64,000 bases of DNA. It comes from an uncultured Candidatus Saccharibacteria bacterium. GTDB lineage: Bacteria; Patescibacteriota; Saccharimonadia; Saccharimonadales; Saccharimonadaceae. The stretch is from assembly GCA_948614045.1 (NCBI GenBank), contig CAPFSK010000003.1:1-64000 (forward strand). Direction: 5' to 3'. The notes under the pieces were generated by a model that did no database searches, had not been told where the DNA came from, and saw nothing but the letters and a program-made list of their open reading frames with translations. Below, one piece after another: positions 18,344 to 26,909 of this stretch. How positions within the stretch are numbered: position 1 is the first letter of the stretch; each line of letters starts with the position of its first letter. The translations under genes were made by a program, and so were the position numbers.

Positions 18344-19699
18344 TTACCGTCTGGCTCGTTCCAAGTTATTGCGTTTTATAATTTTCCAAATCGTCATGGC
18401 AATCATAAGCAGACAGATTGTGATTAGCACGCCATAAACAGTTAGAACCATATGATACTTTCCGTCGTTCTGAACCCTTATCTCCACAGAATCCTGTATG
18501 GTTACATCTCCTACGCCGGCTTGCGCCCAGTTCGTTAATATGTTCAAGCCCTGATCCAAATCCTCGTCCACGACTTCAGCTGTGAAGTAGGTGTAAGCAT
18601 TTGCAGCTTTGCCATAATCACCAATCCGGATACCATTCGTTACGATAGAATCCTGGACGATTTTAGCACCCTTTGGATGGTTGGAGTTTTTGATAACGCT
18701 CGAGCCCGTAACATACCTCAAATTAGAAGGAAGAATGTCTTTGATGGCAACGCCATTTTGACTCTTGCTGCTAGTGTTTTCGTAGCCAATGCGGAACTCT
18801 ACCTTATCACCAATCTTAGCATCGACCGAGTCAAGCCAGGTCTTGTCGTCATTGTCAGCCATCCGTGCCTGCGCCGCTACAGTAAACTCGGGACTAAATA
18901 CAGCTTTTACCATTATTGTTATATAACTGGCAAATTGGAAGCCGCCGGGTACGCGCCCATCAAGACTATCAGAACCAATCAAAACACCGTCAACGCTGGC
19001 AGCTTTGACTATATCATCACTTAATTTCCAGCCTGCGTTATCAAGGTAACCACCTGCTGCAGCCTCATCTTGCGTCTTGTTGTTGTTCAGAAGGGCCGAT
19101 CCATAAATATATTCAAGCCGAAAAGGCGTGTCGCTGTTGAAGTTGACATAATCCCAATATGTACTCGGAGATGCATTTGAAGAGTAAATAATACCATTTA
19201 CTTGGATACGCTTATTTTCCATATCATATTCATTAGGGATACTAAAAGATACACGGGTATCTTCAGCAACAGCATCTTCGCCATTCGGACTGCTGTTGTG
19301 GACATAGAGACGGATAACATAGGTTTTGCCGTCTTCGACATCAATATCGTTGCCATTCCATTTGGTATCTTTAGTGGCGCCATCAGCACGACCGTCCGAC
19401 AAAACTGTGCATTCACGTGTGCCAACAAAATTCTTTTCGTCGCCAATCACGCCATCAGAAATTGTGTTGAAAATAATTTGGCCTGGATAATTAGGGCTAT
19501 TTTTGTAATCTTCGCCATCAGATTGCGGAGTGGCACCGATAGCGCCATCATTAATTTCTTCAACTGTATAACTGGGACGACCTTTTCCATCTTCACTGTT
19601 GTCACCCCAAGCAAATGCCGTCTGTGGATGCAGCCCCAAACTTATGAAAAGCCCCACGGCTATTGCTATGGCTAACATTCTTTTGTCAAACTTGCCCAT
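18344..19699 (-). CDS. Module gene Z1: secreted, membrane-anchored DUF11-like surface protein
   Basis: A 451-aa protein with a signal peptide (hydrophobic residues about 9-30, cleavage likely after AFA before WGDN). A first domain has the pattern GDEKNFVGTRE and GKTYVIRLYVHNSS; a second DUF11-like domain follows (VEFRIGYENT ... VAIKDILPSNLRYVTGSSVI). A C-terminal TM anchor with a basic tail ends it. Proteins of this build are common in Patescibacteria and some Gram-positives. Start ATG at 19699, preceded by AAGGG. Third gene of the X-Y-Z module, 49 nt after Y1. Probably displayed at the cell surface; ligand unknown. Confidence 0.75.
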   Translation of the reverse strand: MGKFDKRMLAIAIAVGLFISLGLHPQTAFAWGDNSEDGKGRPSYTVEEINDGAIGATPQSDGEDYKNSPNYPGQIIFNTISDGVIGDEKNFVGTRECTVLSDGRADGATKDTKWNGNDIDVEDGKTYVIRLYVHNSSPNGEDAVAEDTRVSFSIPNEYDMENKRIQVNGIIYSSNASPSTYWDYVNFNSDTPFRLEYIYGSALLNNNKTQDEAAAGGYLDNAGWKLSDDIVKAASVDGVLIGSDSLDGRVPGGFQFASYITIMVKAVFSPEFTVAAQARMADNDDKTWLDSVDAKIGDKVEFRIGYENTSSKSQNGVAIKDILPSNLRYVTGSSVIKNSNHPKGAKIVQDSIVTNGIRIGDYGKAANAYTYFTAEVVDEDLDQGLNILTNWAQAGVGDVTIQDSVEIRVQNDGKYHMVLTVYGVLITICLLMIAMTIWKIIKRNNLERARR

Positions 19700-19748
19700 G
19701 TACAAGAACCCTTTCTAAATATAAAATCCAGCTACCCATAAAACTTAT

Positions 19749-20591
19749 TTAGTCGCCAATATCGGGCAAATCTTCTTTGCCGATGGGGACATTCGTATGG
19801 TCACACTTCAAAGGTGCCGCTGCAACCACGGCACTGTTATTTTTTGCTGCCTGTAGCTGGTAGCTTCGTATGGAATTAACCATGCCCCAAGAAAGCACTG
19901 CGCAAAGTAATATAAAGAAAGATAAAGAAGCCATCCCAATAGGTTTTGTCAAATTAATCACGGCCACACATTCATTATTCTCATTAACTTTCTTTTTACA
20001 ATTTGTTGCGCGGACTTGTTTATCCCAAAAAGGATTTTTTATGATGGCCGTTAGAGTTCTACCGCATAACCTTCGTCTTGTCGCGCAACTTAGGGCAGGA
20101 AGAATGGGCTTTCCATTATCTATGTAGCCATCAATATCCTTTAGATACTCTTCTATATCTTGACTGTTTAGAAATGTTGCAAGTTCTAATAGCCATTTAT
20201 CCTCTGCTGTCTCAAGGCGTCTTTGGTATTTCTTTTTCTCATTATTTATGTCAGGATATGGATACTCACCATCTAAGTAATTGGATTCCCTCAAGTATTG
20301 ATCGCGGCGCTCGGTAATGGTTTCTACCTTATGGTAATCATAATCTTTTAGTAAACCCAAGGCCATTAACACAATATCCCTTCTAGCTTCATATGCACCA
20401 AATTTCTCCTTAGCCGCCTTAATGAAAAGGGCATTTACTTCAGTTGCGGATAATTTGCGGTTACATCCTAAAGAACTCGTAATATTCTTGGAACACTCCT
20501 CGTTATCTCTGTCATCGACGGTTCGAATACCCTTTAATATTTCGCGGAGCGCTTTATCTTCAGCACTATGGGTGCCAGATTTCTTAGCCAT
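19749..20591 (-). CDS. Module gene Y1: single-pass membrane protein
   Basis: A 280-aa protein with a cytosolic helical N-terminus of about 220 residues, one TM segment around residues 225-245 (MASLSFFILLCAVLSWGMV) and a short external tail. It is a divergent homologue of Y2: shared pattern LMALGLLKDYDY / RDQYLRESNYLDG against LISLGLLLGYE / YEKYLRDSSYIQD. Start at 20591 with GAGGTGAT upstream. Not a recognised family. Position between soluble X and secreted Z suggests it links cytosol to surface. Confidence 0.65.
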   Translation of the reverse strand: MAKKSGTHSAEDKALREILKGIRTVDDRDNEECSKNITSSLGCNRKLSATEVNALFIKAAKEKFGAYEARRDIVLMALGLLKDYDYHKVETITERRDQYLRESNYLDGEYPYPDINNEKKKYQRRLETAEDKWLLELATFLNSQDIEEYLKDIDGYIDNGKPILPALSCATRRRLCGRTLTAIIKNPFWDKQVRATNCKKKVNENNECVAVINLTKPIGMASLSFFILLCAVLSWGMVNSIRSYQLQAAKNNSAVVAAAPLKCDHTNVPIGKEDLPDIGD

Positions 20592-20649
20592 CTTAATCAC
20601 CTCACCAAAAATCACTGTCATCATAACATATTTTTGTAAGATATAAAAT

Positions 20650-20675
20650 AGGCTGCGAAGTATTTTTCGCAGCCT
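20650..20675 (-). terminator. Terminator between X1 and Y1
   Basis: AGGCTGCGAA/TTCGCAGCCT hairpin followed on the minus strand by a T-rich stretch. It lies between the X1 stop and the Y1 start, so most transcripts may stop after X1. The X2/Y2 gap has an equivalent. Confidence 0.75.
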
Positions 20676-20696
20676 GGGAAAAATCATGTCTACTCA

Positions 20697-21296
20697 TTAT
20701 CGGTATTCTCTGACGGTAACATACATACGATGAGCATCGATGGCAGCATTCAGTTTTCGTAATTCGCTGTAATGCTGAAAAATGAGATCCCGTTTATAAT
20801 CAGAATGATACTCTGTTACTCTCAAGAAATAAGGCTTCCCATCATCAAAATATGCCTTATCATATCCAATCACGATTGTATAGCAGTTAATACTGCCATT
20901 ATATGATGGCGCTTCGATATCGAAGCAGGTATGTTTCGTGCTTGGTTTAATGCATAATTCTTCCCAATCGCCATATTCGTTAAGTTCATGTGCTATTCTA
21001 AAATAAACTCCCACATCACTGACCTGCACTCCGATCAGCCTCCATCCCGGCAAATCTCCATGCAGTGCCTTTAGATACGTTTCGCGTTTGTAAAACTCAG
21101 GATCTGTATCTTCTCCCAAATCGACCACTTCGACACAATCGTCCAAATGTGCATCTACCTTAGATGGCTTAGGAATAACACGCAATGGAGCCGCTATAAA
21201 ACTTCCCCGTTGAGGCATTGCGTCCCATGCGTCATCGGTGTTTGAAATCACATAACCATCTTCCGGCATGTCAAGTCTGTATTCCATGATTCTCAT
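20697..21296 (-). CDS. Module gene X1: soluble protein of unknown family
   Basis: A 199-aa predicted cytosolic protein rich in beta strands. It is clearly homologous to X2 at 23975: DGYVISN ... AWDAMP against DGYFISN ... LWDCLP, and WRLIGVQVSDVG against WKLIGIQVDDVG. Start at 21296 with AGGAGGG 7 nt upstream. It is the promoter-proximal gene under a promoter with an SOS-box-like element. No catalytic motif recognised. Confidence 0.65.
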   Translation of the reverse strand: MRIMEYRLDMPEDGYVISNTDDAWDAMPQRGSFIAAPLRVIPKPSKVDAHLDDCVEVVDLGEDTDPEFYKRETYLKALHGDLPGWRLIGVQVSDVGVYFRIAHELNEYGDWEELCIKPSTKHTCFDIEAPSYNGSINCYTIVIGYDKAYFDDGKPYFLRVTEYHSDYKRDLIFQHYSELRKLNAAIDAHRMYVTVREYR

Positions 21297-21445
21297 ACTA
21301 TTACCCTCCTGTTCTCTGGGAATCTTTGATAATTGCGCTATCGCCCGTCCTCCAAAAGGAGTATCAGCGAATTGCACAATTATCTAGAGGATAATAGAAG
21401 ACACGATATTTTTAATGTGCCTAAGCTACAATGCCTATTTTCTAT

Positions 21446-21474
21446 ATTGTAGCACACATGTTCTGTTCTGTCAA
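21446..21474 (-). promoter_or_regulatory. X1 promoter with degenerate SOS-box-like element
   Basis: Minus strand TTGACA, 17 nt, TACAAT. The spacer holds GAACATGTGTGC, one base away from the GAACnnnnGTTC LexA site of Gram-positives. It aligns with the X2 promoter across -35, spacer and -10. Leader of about 140 nt. Confidence 0.65.
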
Positions 21475-21657
21475 TAGATATGTGTATTTTTGCTAAAATT
21501 GCAACGATAATCCGTTGAAAAATAGTCGTTTTTGCCAATATTTTTCGCAAAAATTCGCTACTTATCGCCGTTCTTCACTTTCATGGATAGTAAAAATCTT
21601 TTGCTGTAAAATTATACCCAAGCAAAGAGCTCAGCTTAAATCAAAACAGAGGTGGTG

Positions 21658-21750
21658 ATGAACCAAACAGCAGTAAACAAAACAGATTCAGATGACAGCC
21701 TGCCAGCGGCTGTGAGGACAAAATGCTGGCAAATTTGGCCAAATAGGTAA
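21658..21750 (+). CDS. Possible 30-aa peptide upstream of sigma-like gene 1
   Basis: Short frame beginning MNQTAVNKTDSDD with GAGG 5 nt upstream. It precedes sigma-like gene 1, as the 56-aa gene precedes sigma-like gene 2, but the two peptides are not alike. Weak support. Confidence 0.3.
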   Translation: MNQTAVNKTDSDDSLPAAVRTKCWQIWPNR

Positions 21751-21895
21751 CTATTAACATAAATCAATAAATGATCCGCAGGGGCATTAGCATGGCGGTG
21801 GGGATGCTTTTTAGTCATCCCCCTTGCTACTTTTGTTTTCTACGGATCATCAGACAGAACATATGGCTCCTGCGGATCGCAGAAAGGAGTCTAAT

Positions 21896-22372
21896 ATGTT
21901 CGAGCACGATGCATACGAAGAAGCAAGAGCAATTTTCAATAAACTGTACTGGTCAGGTGGATTGAAGAATCCAGAAGTCAAAAAAGTTTACCAAAATAAT
22001 GTCCAATATTGGCGGCTTAGACTTCCAGAATATAGGGATGACGACAAGAAAGACGGCAGCAAAAATCCCAATAGAAAACAATACTATGGCCATCCTACTT
22101 CACTTGACAAGGCAACAGAAGAGTTTGGCTTTATGCCAGCCGATTCTTTTTCCCTTGAAGATTATGTAATACGGAAAGAAGTGTATCAGGCTTTGTATGC
22201 GGCAATTGACAGTCTGGAAGAAGTTTCGAGAGACATAATTACCCTGCTCTATTTTGAAGAAAAGTCGGAGGATGACGCAGCGGCGGAGCTTGGGCTTACA
22301 AAAGGCAAGGTTCATTACCAAAAAGGCAAGATCATTGAAAAACTTACGGAAATTTTGAAAGATTTTAGATAA
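21896..22372 (+). CDS. Sigma-70 region 4-like regulator 1
   Basis: A 158-aa protein. The last 60 residues resemble sigma region 4 (LEEVSRDIITLLYFEEKSEDDAAAELGLTKGKVHYQ, interrupted here for length: core motif AAAELGLTKGKVHYQKG). Regions 2-3 are not evident, so it may be an atypical regulator rather than a full sigma factor. Start ATG at 21896 has GAAAGGAG upstream. Divergent from the X1-Y1-Z1 module. Such genes are common on clostridial elements. Confidence 0.65.
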   Translation: MFEHDAYEEARAIFNKLYWSGGLKNPEVKKVYQNNVQYWRLRLPEYRDDDKKDGSKNPNRKQYYGHPTSLDKATEEFGFMPADSFSLEDYVIRKEVYQALYAAIDSLEEVSRDIITLLYFEEKSEDDAAAELGLTKGKVHYQKGKIIEKLTEILKDFR

Positions 22373-22424
22373 ACCAGCATTCGTTTCGCAAAAAAAATGT
22401 CCCTATAGATTATAGGAGGGCAAT

Positions 22425-22456
22425 CTGTCTGGCAGCATATATCCGCTGCCAGACAG
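22425..22456. promoter_or_regulatory. 12-bp perfect hairpin after sigma-like gene 1
   Basis: CTGTCTGGCAGC and GCTGCCAGACAG with an 8-nt loop, followed by an SD and an ATG whose gene is cut off at 22497. Sigma-like gene 2 is also followed by a G/C-rich hairpin before its downstream SD. Confidence 0.6.
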
Positions 22457-22497
22457 CAGCCTTCAACAAAAAACCAAACGAGGAGGAACACCATGAA

Positions 22498-22737
22498 GAT
22501 AATCTGGCCTGGATAGTTATCACTGTTTTTATAGTCTTCGCCGTCAGAAATTGGCGTAGCGCCAATAGCTCCGTTATTTATTTCTTCAATTGTATAACTC
22601 AGACGTCCTTTCTCCCCGGTTTCCGGATCGGCATAATTGTCACCCCATGCGAAAACCGCCATGGGAGGCAGGAGAATAATAACGACAGAAGTTATTGCCC
22701 ACATTTTCAATATAGAAGTTGTATTAGAAATCTTCAT
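22498..22737 (-). pseudogene. Module gene Z2, truncated copy of Z1
   Basis: Starts with a good SD (GAGGAGG) and ATG at 22737, then a signal peptide ending in AVFA before WGDN. It follows Z1 almost residue for residue (LSYTIEEINNGAIGATP, GEDYKN, YPGQIIF). Homology stops abruptly after about 80 residues at 22498, where it meets the first codons of a plus-strand gene head to head. The open frame runs on to 22315 with unrelated residues. More than 80 percent of Z is missing, including both extracellular domains and the anchor. Confidence 0.8.
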
Positions 22738-22765
22738 CTAGAAACCTCCTCATAGCAATCCCACA

Positions 22766-23860
22766 TTAATCTATATTCCCCTGAAAATCGTCAGGAACTG
22801 TGTCGTCATTATTCTTGCCATCCAGTTCGGATTTGCTTTGGATTGCCCCTTCGACAGTAACGGTTGCCGTATCCTGGGCGCTACCATTAATATTGGTAAC
22901 CACGATGTCTGAGTAATTTTTGGCACTATTTTTCAGGTTCTCTACCGCTATCACATGATTGCTATGTATATTTTCCACATATGCCACGTCACGATCTGAA
23001 CTCACATAGAATAAATCATTAGGGTTCAATTCAGACGGCTCAGTTTTTACGGATAGGTAACAGTCCCCGCCCAAAGGAAGCTGTATATTTTTATATTTAA
23101 TTTCGATTTTGTTTGGCACTATTTTCTTTGAGTCCTCTATAGCTGTAGATATTTCCTTTTCTGAAGTTTTGCCATTGTACGTATGTATCGCAACCATTAA
23201 CAAAAACATGAATACAGTAGCAGCAGTTAGTGGTGTAACTGAGATTTTATGGACGAACTCAAAATGCAATTTCTTGCTTGAATTTTTCTTCTTTTGTTTG
23301 GCAGATTTAGATATGGTATCCTCTAGCTTTATTGTTGCGTAATAAGGTCTTTTCAGCCTGACTGTATTGTTAGATTCATCATAGTAATCAGTAAGAGCGG
23401 CTTTTATATACTCTTCAAAATCTTTTTGCTTTTTAATTTCTGCTATAACTTCCGCCAACTTTTCAATCCGTCCATCTGCTAAATCCCTAAGAGCGGCTTT
23501 ATACCGGTTTTTCTGTTTTCCGTCAACAGAATCGTAAGGCTCTTTACAGCCCCCAGAATAAACGTCTTGTATGTAACTACTGTCCCGTAGGTATTTTTCA
23601 TAACGTTTGCCAATTCCAATTTCACGCTCGTATCCAAGCAACAGCCCTAAAGATATGAGGATATAGTCAGTGTCGACGGTATCAAAGTGTTCATAAACTA
23701 CTTTAAGTAGAAAAGCATCAAACTGTTTTGGCGTTTTGAAACTTGGGCCATCATAATGGAGCTCATAAAGAGCTTTTTTATAATCATTCTTTGACAAATT
23801 CTTTAGCCCACGCAGTGTGGAAGCGAGGTCGTCAGTATCTATTCTCTCTTTTTCAGACAT
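22766..23860 (-). CDS. Module gene Y2: single-pass membrane protein with Ig-like outer domain
   Basis: A 364-aa homologue of Y1. Cytosolic helical N-terminus (residues about 1-210), Lys/Ser-rich juxtamembrane stretch, TM around 220-240 (LTAATVFMFLLMVAIH). The outer part resembles a BIG2-type Ig-like domain (QLPLGGDCYLSVKTEP ... VAYVENIHSNHVIAVE ... TATVTVEG). Start at 23860 with AGGGGG upstream. It has an external domain that Y1 lacks, so the two copies have diverged in what they show outside. Its Z partner is broken, so this copy may be non-functional or work with Z1. Confidence 0.65.
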   Translation of the reverse strand: MSEKERIDTDDLASTLRGLKNLSKNDYKKALYELHYDGPSFKTPKQFDAFLLKVVYEHFDTVDTDYILISLGLLLGYEREIGIGKRYEKYLRDSSYIQDVYSGGCKEPYDSVDGKQKNRYKAALRDLADGRIEKLAEVIAEIKKQKDFEEYIKAALTDYYDESNNTVRLKRPYYATIKLEDTISKSAKQKKKNSSKKLHFEFVHKISVTPLTAATVFMFLLMVAIHTYNGKTSEKEISTAIEDSKKIVPNKIEIKYKNIQLPLGGDCYLSVKTEPSELNPNDLFYVSSDRDVAYVENIHSNHVIAVENLKNSAKNYSDIVVTNINGSAQDTATVTVEGAIQSKSELDGKNNDDTVPDDFQGNID

Positions 23861-23925
23861 TTGTCTGCCCCCTAGCATTTTAAAAATATACATATCGTAA
23901 CATATTTTCTGAGCATTGAAAAGAA

Positions 23926-23950
23926 AAAGCCATGAGCATCTCATGGCTTT
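23926..23950 (-). terminator. Terminator between X2 and Y2
   Basis: AAAGCCATGAG/CTCATGGCTTT hairpin followed on the minus strand by TTCTTTT. Located exactly between X2 and Y2, matching the X1/Y1 arrangement although the stem sequence differs. Confidence 0.85.
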
Positions 23951-23974
23951 CAGAAAAATGTGTCAGAAGAGGAG

Positions 23975-24583
23975 TTATCTTTTATACTCAACCACAAGGG
24001 CATAAAAATAAGAAGTATTATCCGGATGTTCGGGGATATGCGAATGTTGCTTAAAATATATTTCACGGTACCCCCATAGCTCGTATTCTGTCAATCTGAC
24101 CATAAGCCCATAATCCACATCTTCTAAGTACAACAGATAACGCTCAGCATTCCCATCGGGATATTCTACCTCAATCAGGAGATTGAGACACTTACCTTTT
24201 ACCGGATAAAGAAACAACGTTTCTCCATGACGCTTATCTTTATAGGCAAATTTCAGGGTTGCTCCGACATCATCCACTTGTATCCCAATCAGTTTCCAGT
24301 CTTCCGATTCTCCACGTAAAGCACTAAGATATTCTTCCCGGTCTTTGAAATATATCGTCTTTTCCGGGTCACAATGCCCATCATCTTCAAGCGATGAAAC
24401 GAAATCCGACAAATTAGCAGCCGGCTCGTTATGACCGTATGGAATACTTTTTATCCTGATTGGCGGATACTGCTCATTTGCCTTTCCTGGCAGGCAGTCC
24501 CAAAGATCATCCGTATCCGCATTTGATATAAAATATCCATCGGCATCTCTGTCAATTTCTATCTGGTAACTCATTTTCCTCAT
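23975..24583 (-). CDS. Module gene X2: soluble protein of unknown family
   Basis: A 202-aa homologue of X1 with the same landmarks (DGYFISN, EEYLSALRGESEDWKLIGIQ). ATG at 24583 has GGAGGG 7 nt upstream. Read from the promoter with the better SOS-box-like palindrome. The strand-rich pattern and lack of hydrophobic segments suggest a cytosolic protein. Family not recognised. Confidence 0.65.
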   Translation of the reverse strand: MRKMSYQIEIDRDADGYFISNADTDDLWDCLPGKANEQYPPIRIKSIPYGHNEPAANLSDFVSSLEDDGHCDPEKTIYFKDREEYLSALRGESEDWKLIGIQVDDVGATLKFAYKDKRHGETLFLYPVKGKCLNLLIEVEYPDGNAERYLLYLEDVDYGLMVRLTEYELWGYREIYFKQHSHIPEHPDNTSYFYALVVEYKR

Positions 24584-24709
24584 CTTGTTGCCCTCCTTTG
24601 ATTATGCTGTCACCCATCTTATAAAAACATAGGTGAGTGGCATAATCATCGAGAAGGACAATAATGACACATGGAAAAGTTCGTAGACGCATATTAGTCT
24701 ATAATAACC

Positions 24710-24738
24710 ATTGTAGAACACGTGTTCGTTTTTGTCAA
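24710..24738 (-). promoter_or_regulatory. X2 promoter with perfect SOS-box-like palindrome
   Basis: Minus strand TTGACA (24733-24738), 17 nt, TACAAT (24710-24715). The spacer contains GAACACGTGTTC at 24716-24727, a perfect 12-bp palindrome fitting the Gram-positive LexA consensus CGAACnnnnGTTC. Repression by LexA and DNA-damage induction are predicted. The rest of 24602-24936 holds only T-rich sequence with three GTTGAG-like repeats near 24780-24850 (minus strand). Confidence 0.7.
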
Positions 24739-24936
24739 GCATAATGAAAATAGAAACAGGTTTGTCAAGAGGAAAAATCTTCTCAACTTGCCTCAATTTG
24801 TCTTAATTTTTCGACCGTTTTATCTCAACTTTTCTTCATTCATCTCAGGAACTCAGTTTTTTACTTATTTATAGCTTATCTTTTTATTAGACATAAGCGG
24901 TTCGCTTAGTCAAATAGAATCAAGGAGGTAACCATC

Positions 24937-25107
24937 ATGAAACGTTCAACAACCGAAGAACTTCGCAATGCTATGGGTAAACTGGTCGCTAAGTGGTATC
25001 CAGATGAGGGGGTGATAGAGATTGTAATCAAGGGATGCCGCTATGTGATTACTGTGCCTCCGGGTACGCCAATCGAGTGCCATTCCAGTATGCTGCTTAC
25101 TAAGTAG
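24937..25107 (+). CDS. Small protein upstream of sigma-like gene 2
   Basis: A 56-aa frame starting MKRSTTEELRNAMGKL with a perfect AAGGAGGT site 7 nt upstream. The central segment VIEIVIKGCRYVITVPPG suggests a small beta structure. A strong terminator follows. No family recognised; good translation signals make it likely real. Confidence 0.6.
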   Translation: MKRSTTEELRNAMGKLVAKWYPDEGVIEIVIKGCRYVITVPPGTPIECHSSMLLTK

Positions 25108-25164
25108 GCAGTAATAACAGCTAAAACTTAACTATACCGTGAGACCGCAGCCTGATGGTTCTAA

Positions 25165-25222
25165 GCGACGGCAGTACGGCAACATCAATCAACTATTGGT
25201 GTTCCGCACTGTCGTCTTTTTC
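25165..25222 (+). terminator. Terminator after the 56-aa gene
   Basis: Long imperfect stem from GCGACGGCAGT to ACTGTCGTC followed by CTTTTTCTG. Located between the 56-aa gene and sigma-like gene 2; might also act as an attenuator for the latter. Confidence 0.7.
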
Positions 25223-25275
25223 TGTGTTTCCAAAGACGCTCCGGCGGAACACCGCCAACAGAAAGGAGCAGGAAT

Positions 25276-25797
25276 ATGGGCTACATCAATAATTATGGTT
25301 ACAACAGAAAGAAAATGGAAATAGAGTTCACTAAAATAGCAGCCATCTGCCGGGAAGATGGAGTGTCGGAAGAAAACATTGAGGCCATCCACCGCCAGAT
25401 GCTTGACGATCTGAATAACGAACGGCGTTTTTACAGACATACGCAACCCTATGATGGTATGAGGTTTACGGATGGCGATGAAGTCGATGAGGGGCGCTCG
25501 CCACTGCTTGACAAGTTCGGGGAGCGGTTAAGCGTCCAGCAGGCAGAAATCTGTGAGTGGGGCAAGATGGCCTGGATTGACGATATTGACACGCCAGAGA
25601 TTGCCGTATGGCTCAAATCTTTGAAAGAAGATGACATCTTTATGCTTACCCTACTTGTAGCTGACGGGATGAAACAAAGAGAAGTGGCGAAAGTGTTAGA
25701 AAAGCATGATTCGGCTATTTCCCGGAAAATGAAACGGCTGCGCGAAAGTTTAACAAAAGTTTTGCCGGAAGCGTTAAAAAACCGGCTCGGAATCTGA
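25276..25797 (+). CDS. Sigma-70 region 4-like regulator 2
   Basis: A 173-aa protein with a C-terminal helix-turn-helix (LLVADGMKQREVAKVLEKH, then SAISRKMKRLRESL). It is the positional equivalent of the gene at 21896, but similarity is limited to the HTH. ATG has AAAGGAG upstream. Likely a transcription regulator of the element; could be a phage ArpU-like or sigma-like factor. Confidence 0.62.
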   Translation: MGYINNYGYNRKKMEIEFTKIAAICREDGVSEENIEAIHRQMLDDLNNERRFYRHTQPYDGMRFTDGDEVDEGRSPLLDKFGERLSVQQAEICEWGKMAWIDDIDTPEIAVWLKSLKEDDIFMLTLLVADGMKQREVAKVLEKHDSAISRKMKRLRESLTKVLPEALKNRLGI

Positions 25798-25862
25798 CTA
25801 CCAATCAGAGGGGGAGTTTTTCTGCTTCCCCTCAATAAAAACCAGACGAGGAGGAAAACACA

Positions 25863-26183
25863 ATGAAGCTGATGATAAAAGAAATTGAAAAAAAATTGAG
25901 CAGGCATCCATTTGGGAGCCAGGAAAACAAAGGACTTGATGCTGAGGTATTAGTCAAATACTTCTATCCATATGGATATGGGACGTGGCTGGTCATCGAA
26001 GGCGAGAAACTGGAAAATGGGGATTGGGAACTGTTCGGCTACTTCCATATTTTTGAGTGGGAGTGGGGGTATGTCTGGCTGAGCCAGCTGGAGGCCATCC
26101 ATGCACCTGGGCTTTTTGGTTACGGCGGGGTTGAGAGGGACCGTTATACTGGCAGCCATCCCAAAATAAGGGATTTGATATAA
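25863..26183 (+). CDS. DUF2958-like protein
   Basis: A 106-aa protein resembling DUF2958 (VKYFYPYGYGTWLVIEGE, LFGYFHIFEWEWGYV, LSQLEAI, GVERDR). Strong GAGGAGG SD. Such proteins are common on plasmids and conjugative elements; function unknown. The cut-off ATG at 22495 after sigma-like gene 1 has a near-identical leader, suggesting a lost paralogue there. Confidence 0.72.
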   Translation: MKLMIKEIEKKLSRHPFGSQENKGLDAEVLVKYFYPYGYGTWLVIEGEKLENGDWELFGYFHIFEWEWGYVWLSQLEAIHAPGLFGYGGVERDRYTGSHPKIRDLI

Positions 26184-26269
26184 CCATCCGATGCCAGGCA
26201 AAAATCCGGTTTCCGTTTACCGACCGGCTTCACAATAAAAACAAAAATCAAACAAGGAGGAACAACATT

Positions 26270-26839
26270 ATGAACCCACATGAACTCAAGATTATGATGG
26301 AAAACATCCGAAAGTCCAGTAAAACAATTCCGCCAACGATAGAAAAGGCAGATACGCCATCGACACCGGGCTTAGGTATTACATCTGATGATGGCGGCAT
26401 CCTGACCGTGCTTGACAAGCAGCATTTTGGCAGGACATTTTCCGTAGAGAGCGATGGTATTTACACGGTGAAGCTTGGGGTATTCCATGATCTGAAGAGC
26501 GGCATATTGGAAGAATCCGCCCTCTCGTTTACCCTACCTATCAAAGCTGCTTGTGAACAGGCGATTACGGCGACATTTTACATCCCCGAAGCATCGGCAA
26601 GGGTTATGGACGCCGTCATCCTAAAGTCCACGCAGGCTTTCCAGATTACGCTGGTTGACGGCAGCCCCGTGTTAGAACGCTATGACAACCAGTGGGGGAT
26701 GCCGCTGGAATACAGCCGCAGAGAGGCTGGCAATGTGATGATCCTGGAAAGAACCAGTCTGCGTAAGAATGTGCCACGCCAATACAGAGCCTATTTTGAC
26801 CTACTTAGTATCCAGATTGAAGTAATGTTCGTAATCTAA
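26270..26839 (+). CDS. Hypothetical element protein
   Basis: A 189-aa soluble protein, beta-rich after a disordered N-terminus (residues 1-40). AAGGAGG lies 8 nt before the ATG. No recognised family. It is the last clearly Firmicutes-style gene before the composition and promoter style change, and is followed by a strong terminator. Confidence 0.6.
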   Translation: MNPHELKIMMENIRKSSKTIPPTIEKADTPSTPGLGITSDDGGILTVLDKQHFGRTFSVESDGIYTVKLGVFHDLKSGILEESALSFTLPIKAACEQAITATFYIPEASARVMDAVILKSTQAFQITLVDGSPVLERYDNQWGMPLEYSRREAGNVMILERTSLRKNVPRQYRAYFDLLSIQIEVMFVI

Positions 26840-26863
26840 AATAATCTACATAACTACCAAAGT

Positions 26864-26899
26864 GCCACCGCAGATAAACTGTTGCGGTGGCGCTTTCTC
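26864..26899 (+). terminator. Terminator at the right edge of the element
   Basis: GCCACCGCA/TGCGGTGGC stem with a 10-nt loop followed by GCTTTCTCATCTT. Ends the rightward transcript of the genes at 25276-26839. Confidence 0.8.
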
Positions 26900-26909
26900 A
26901 TCTTCTCGA

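Noticed and set aside
24602..24796. 64-codon minus-strand frame upstream of X2
   Set aside because: It overlaps the predicted promoter and transcript start of X2 and has no SD.
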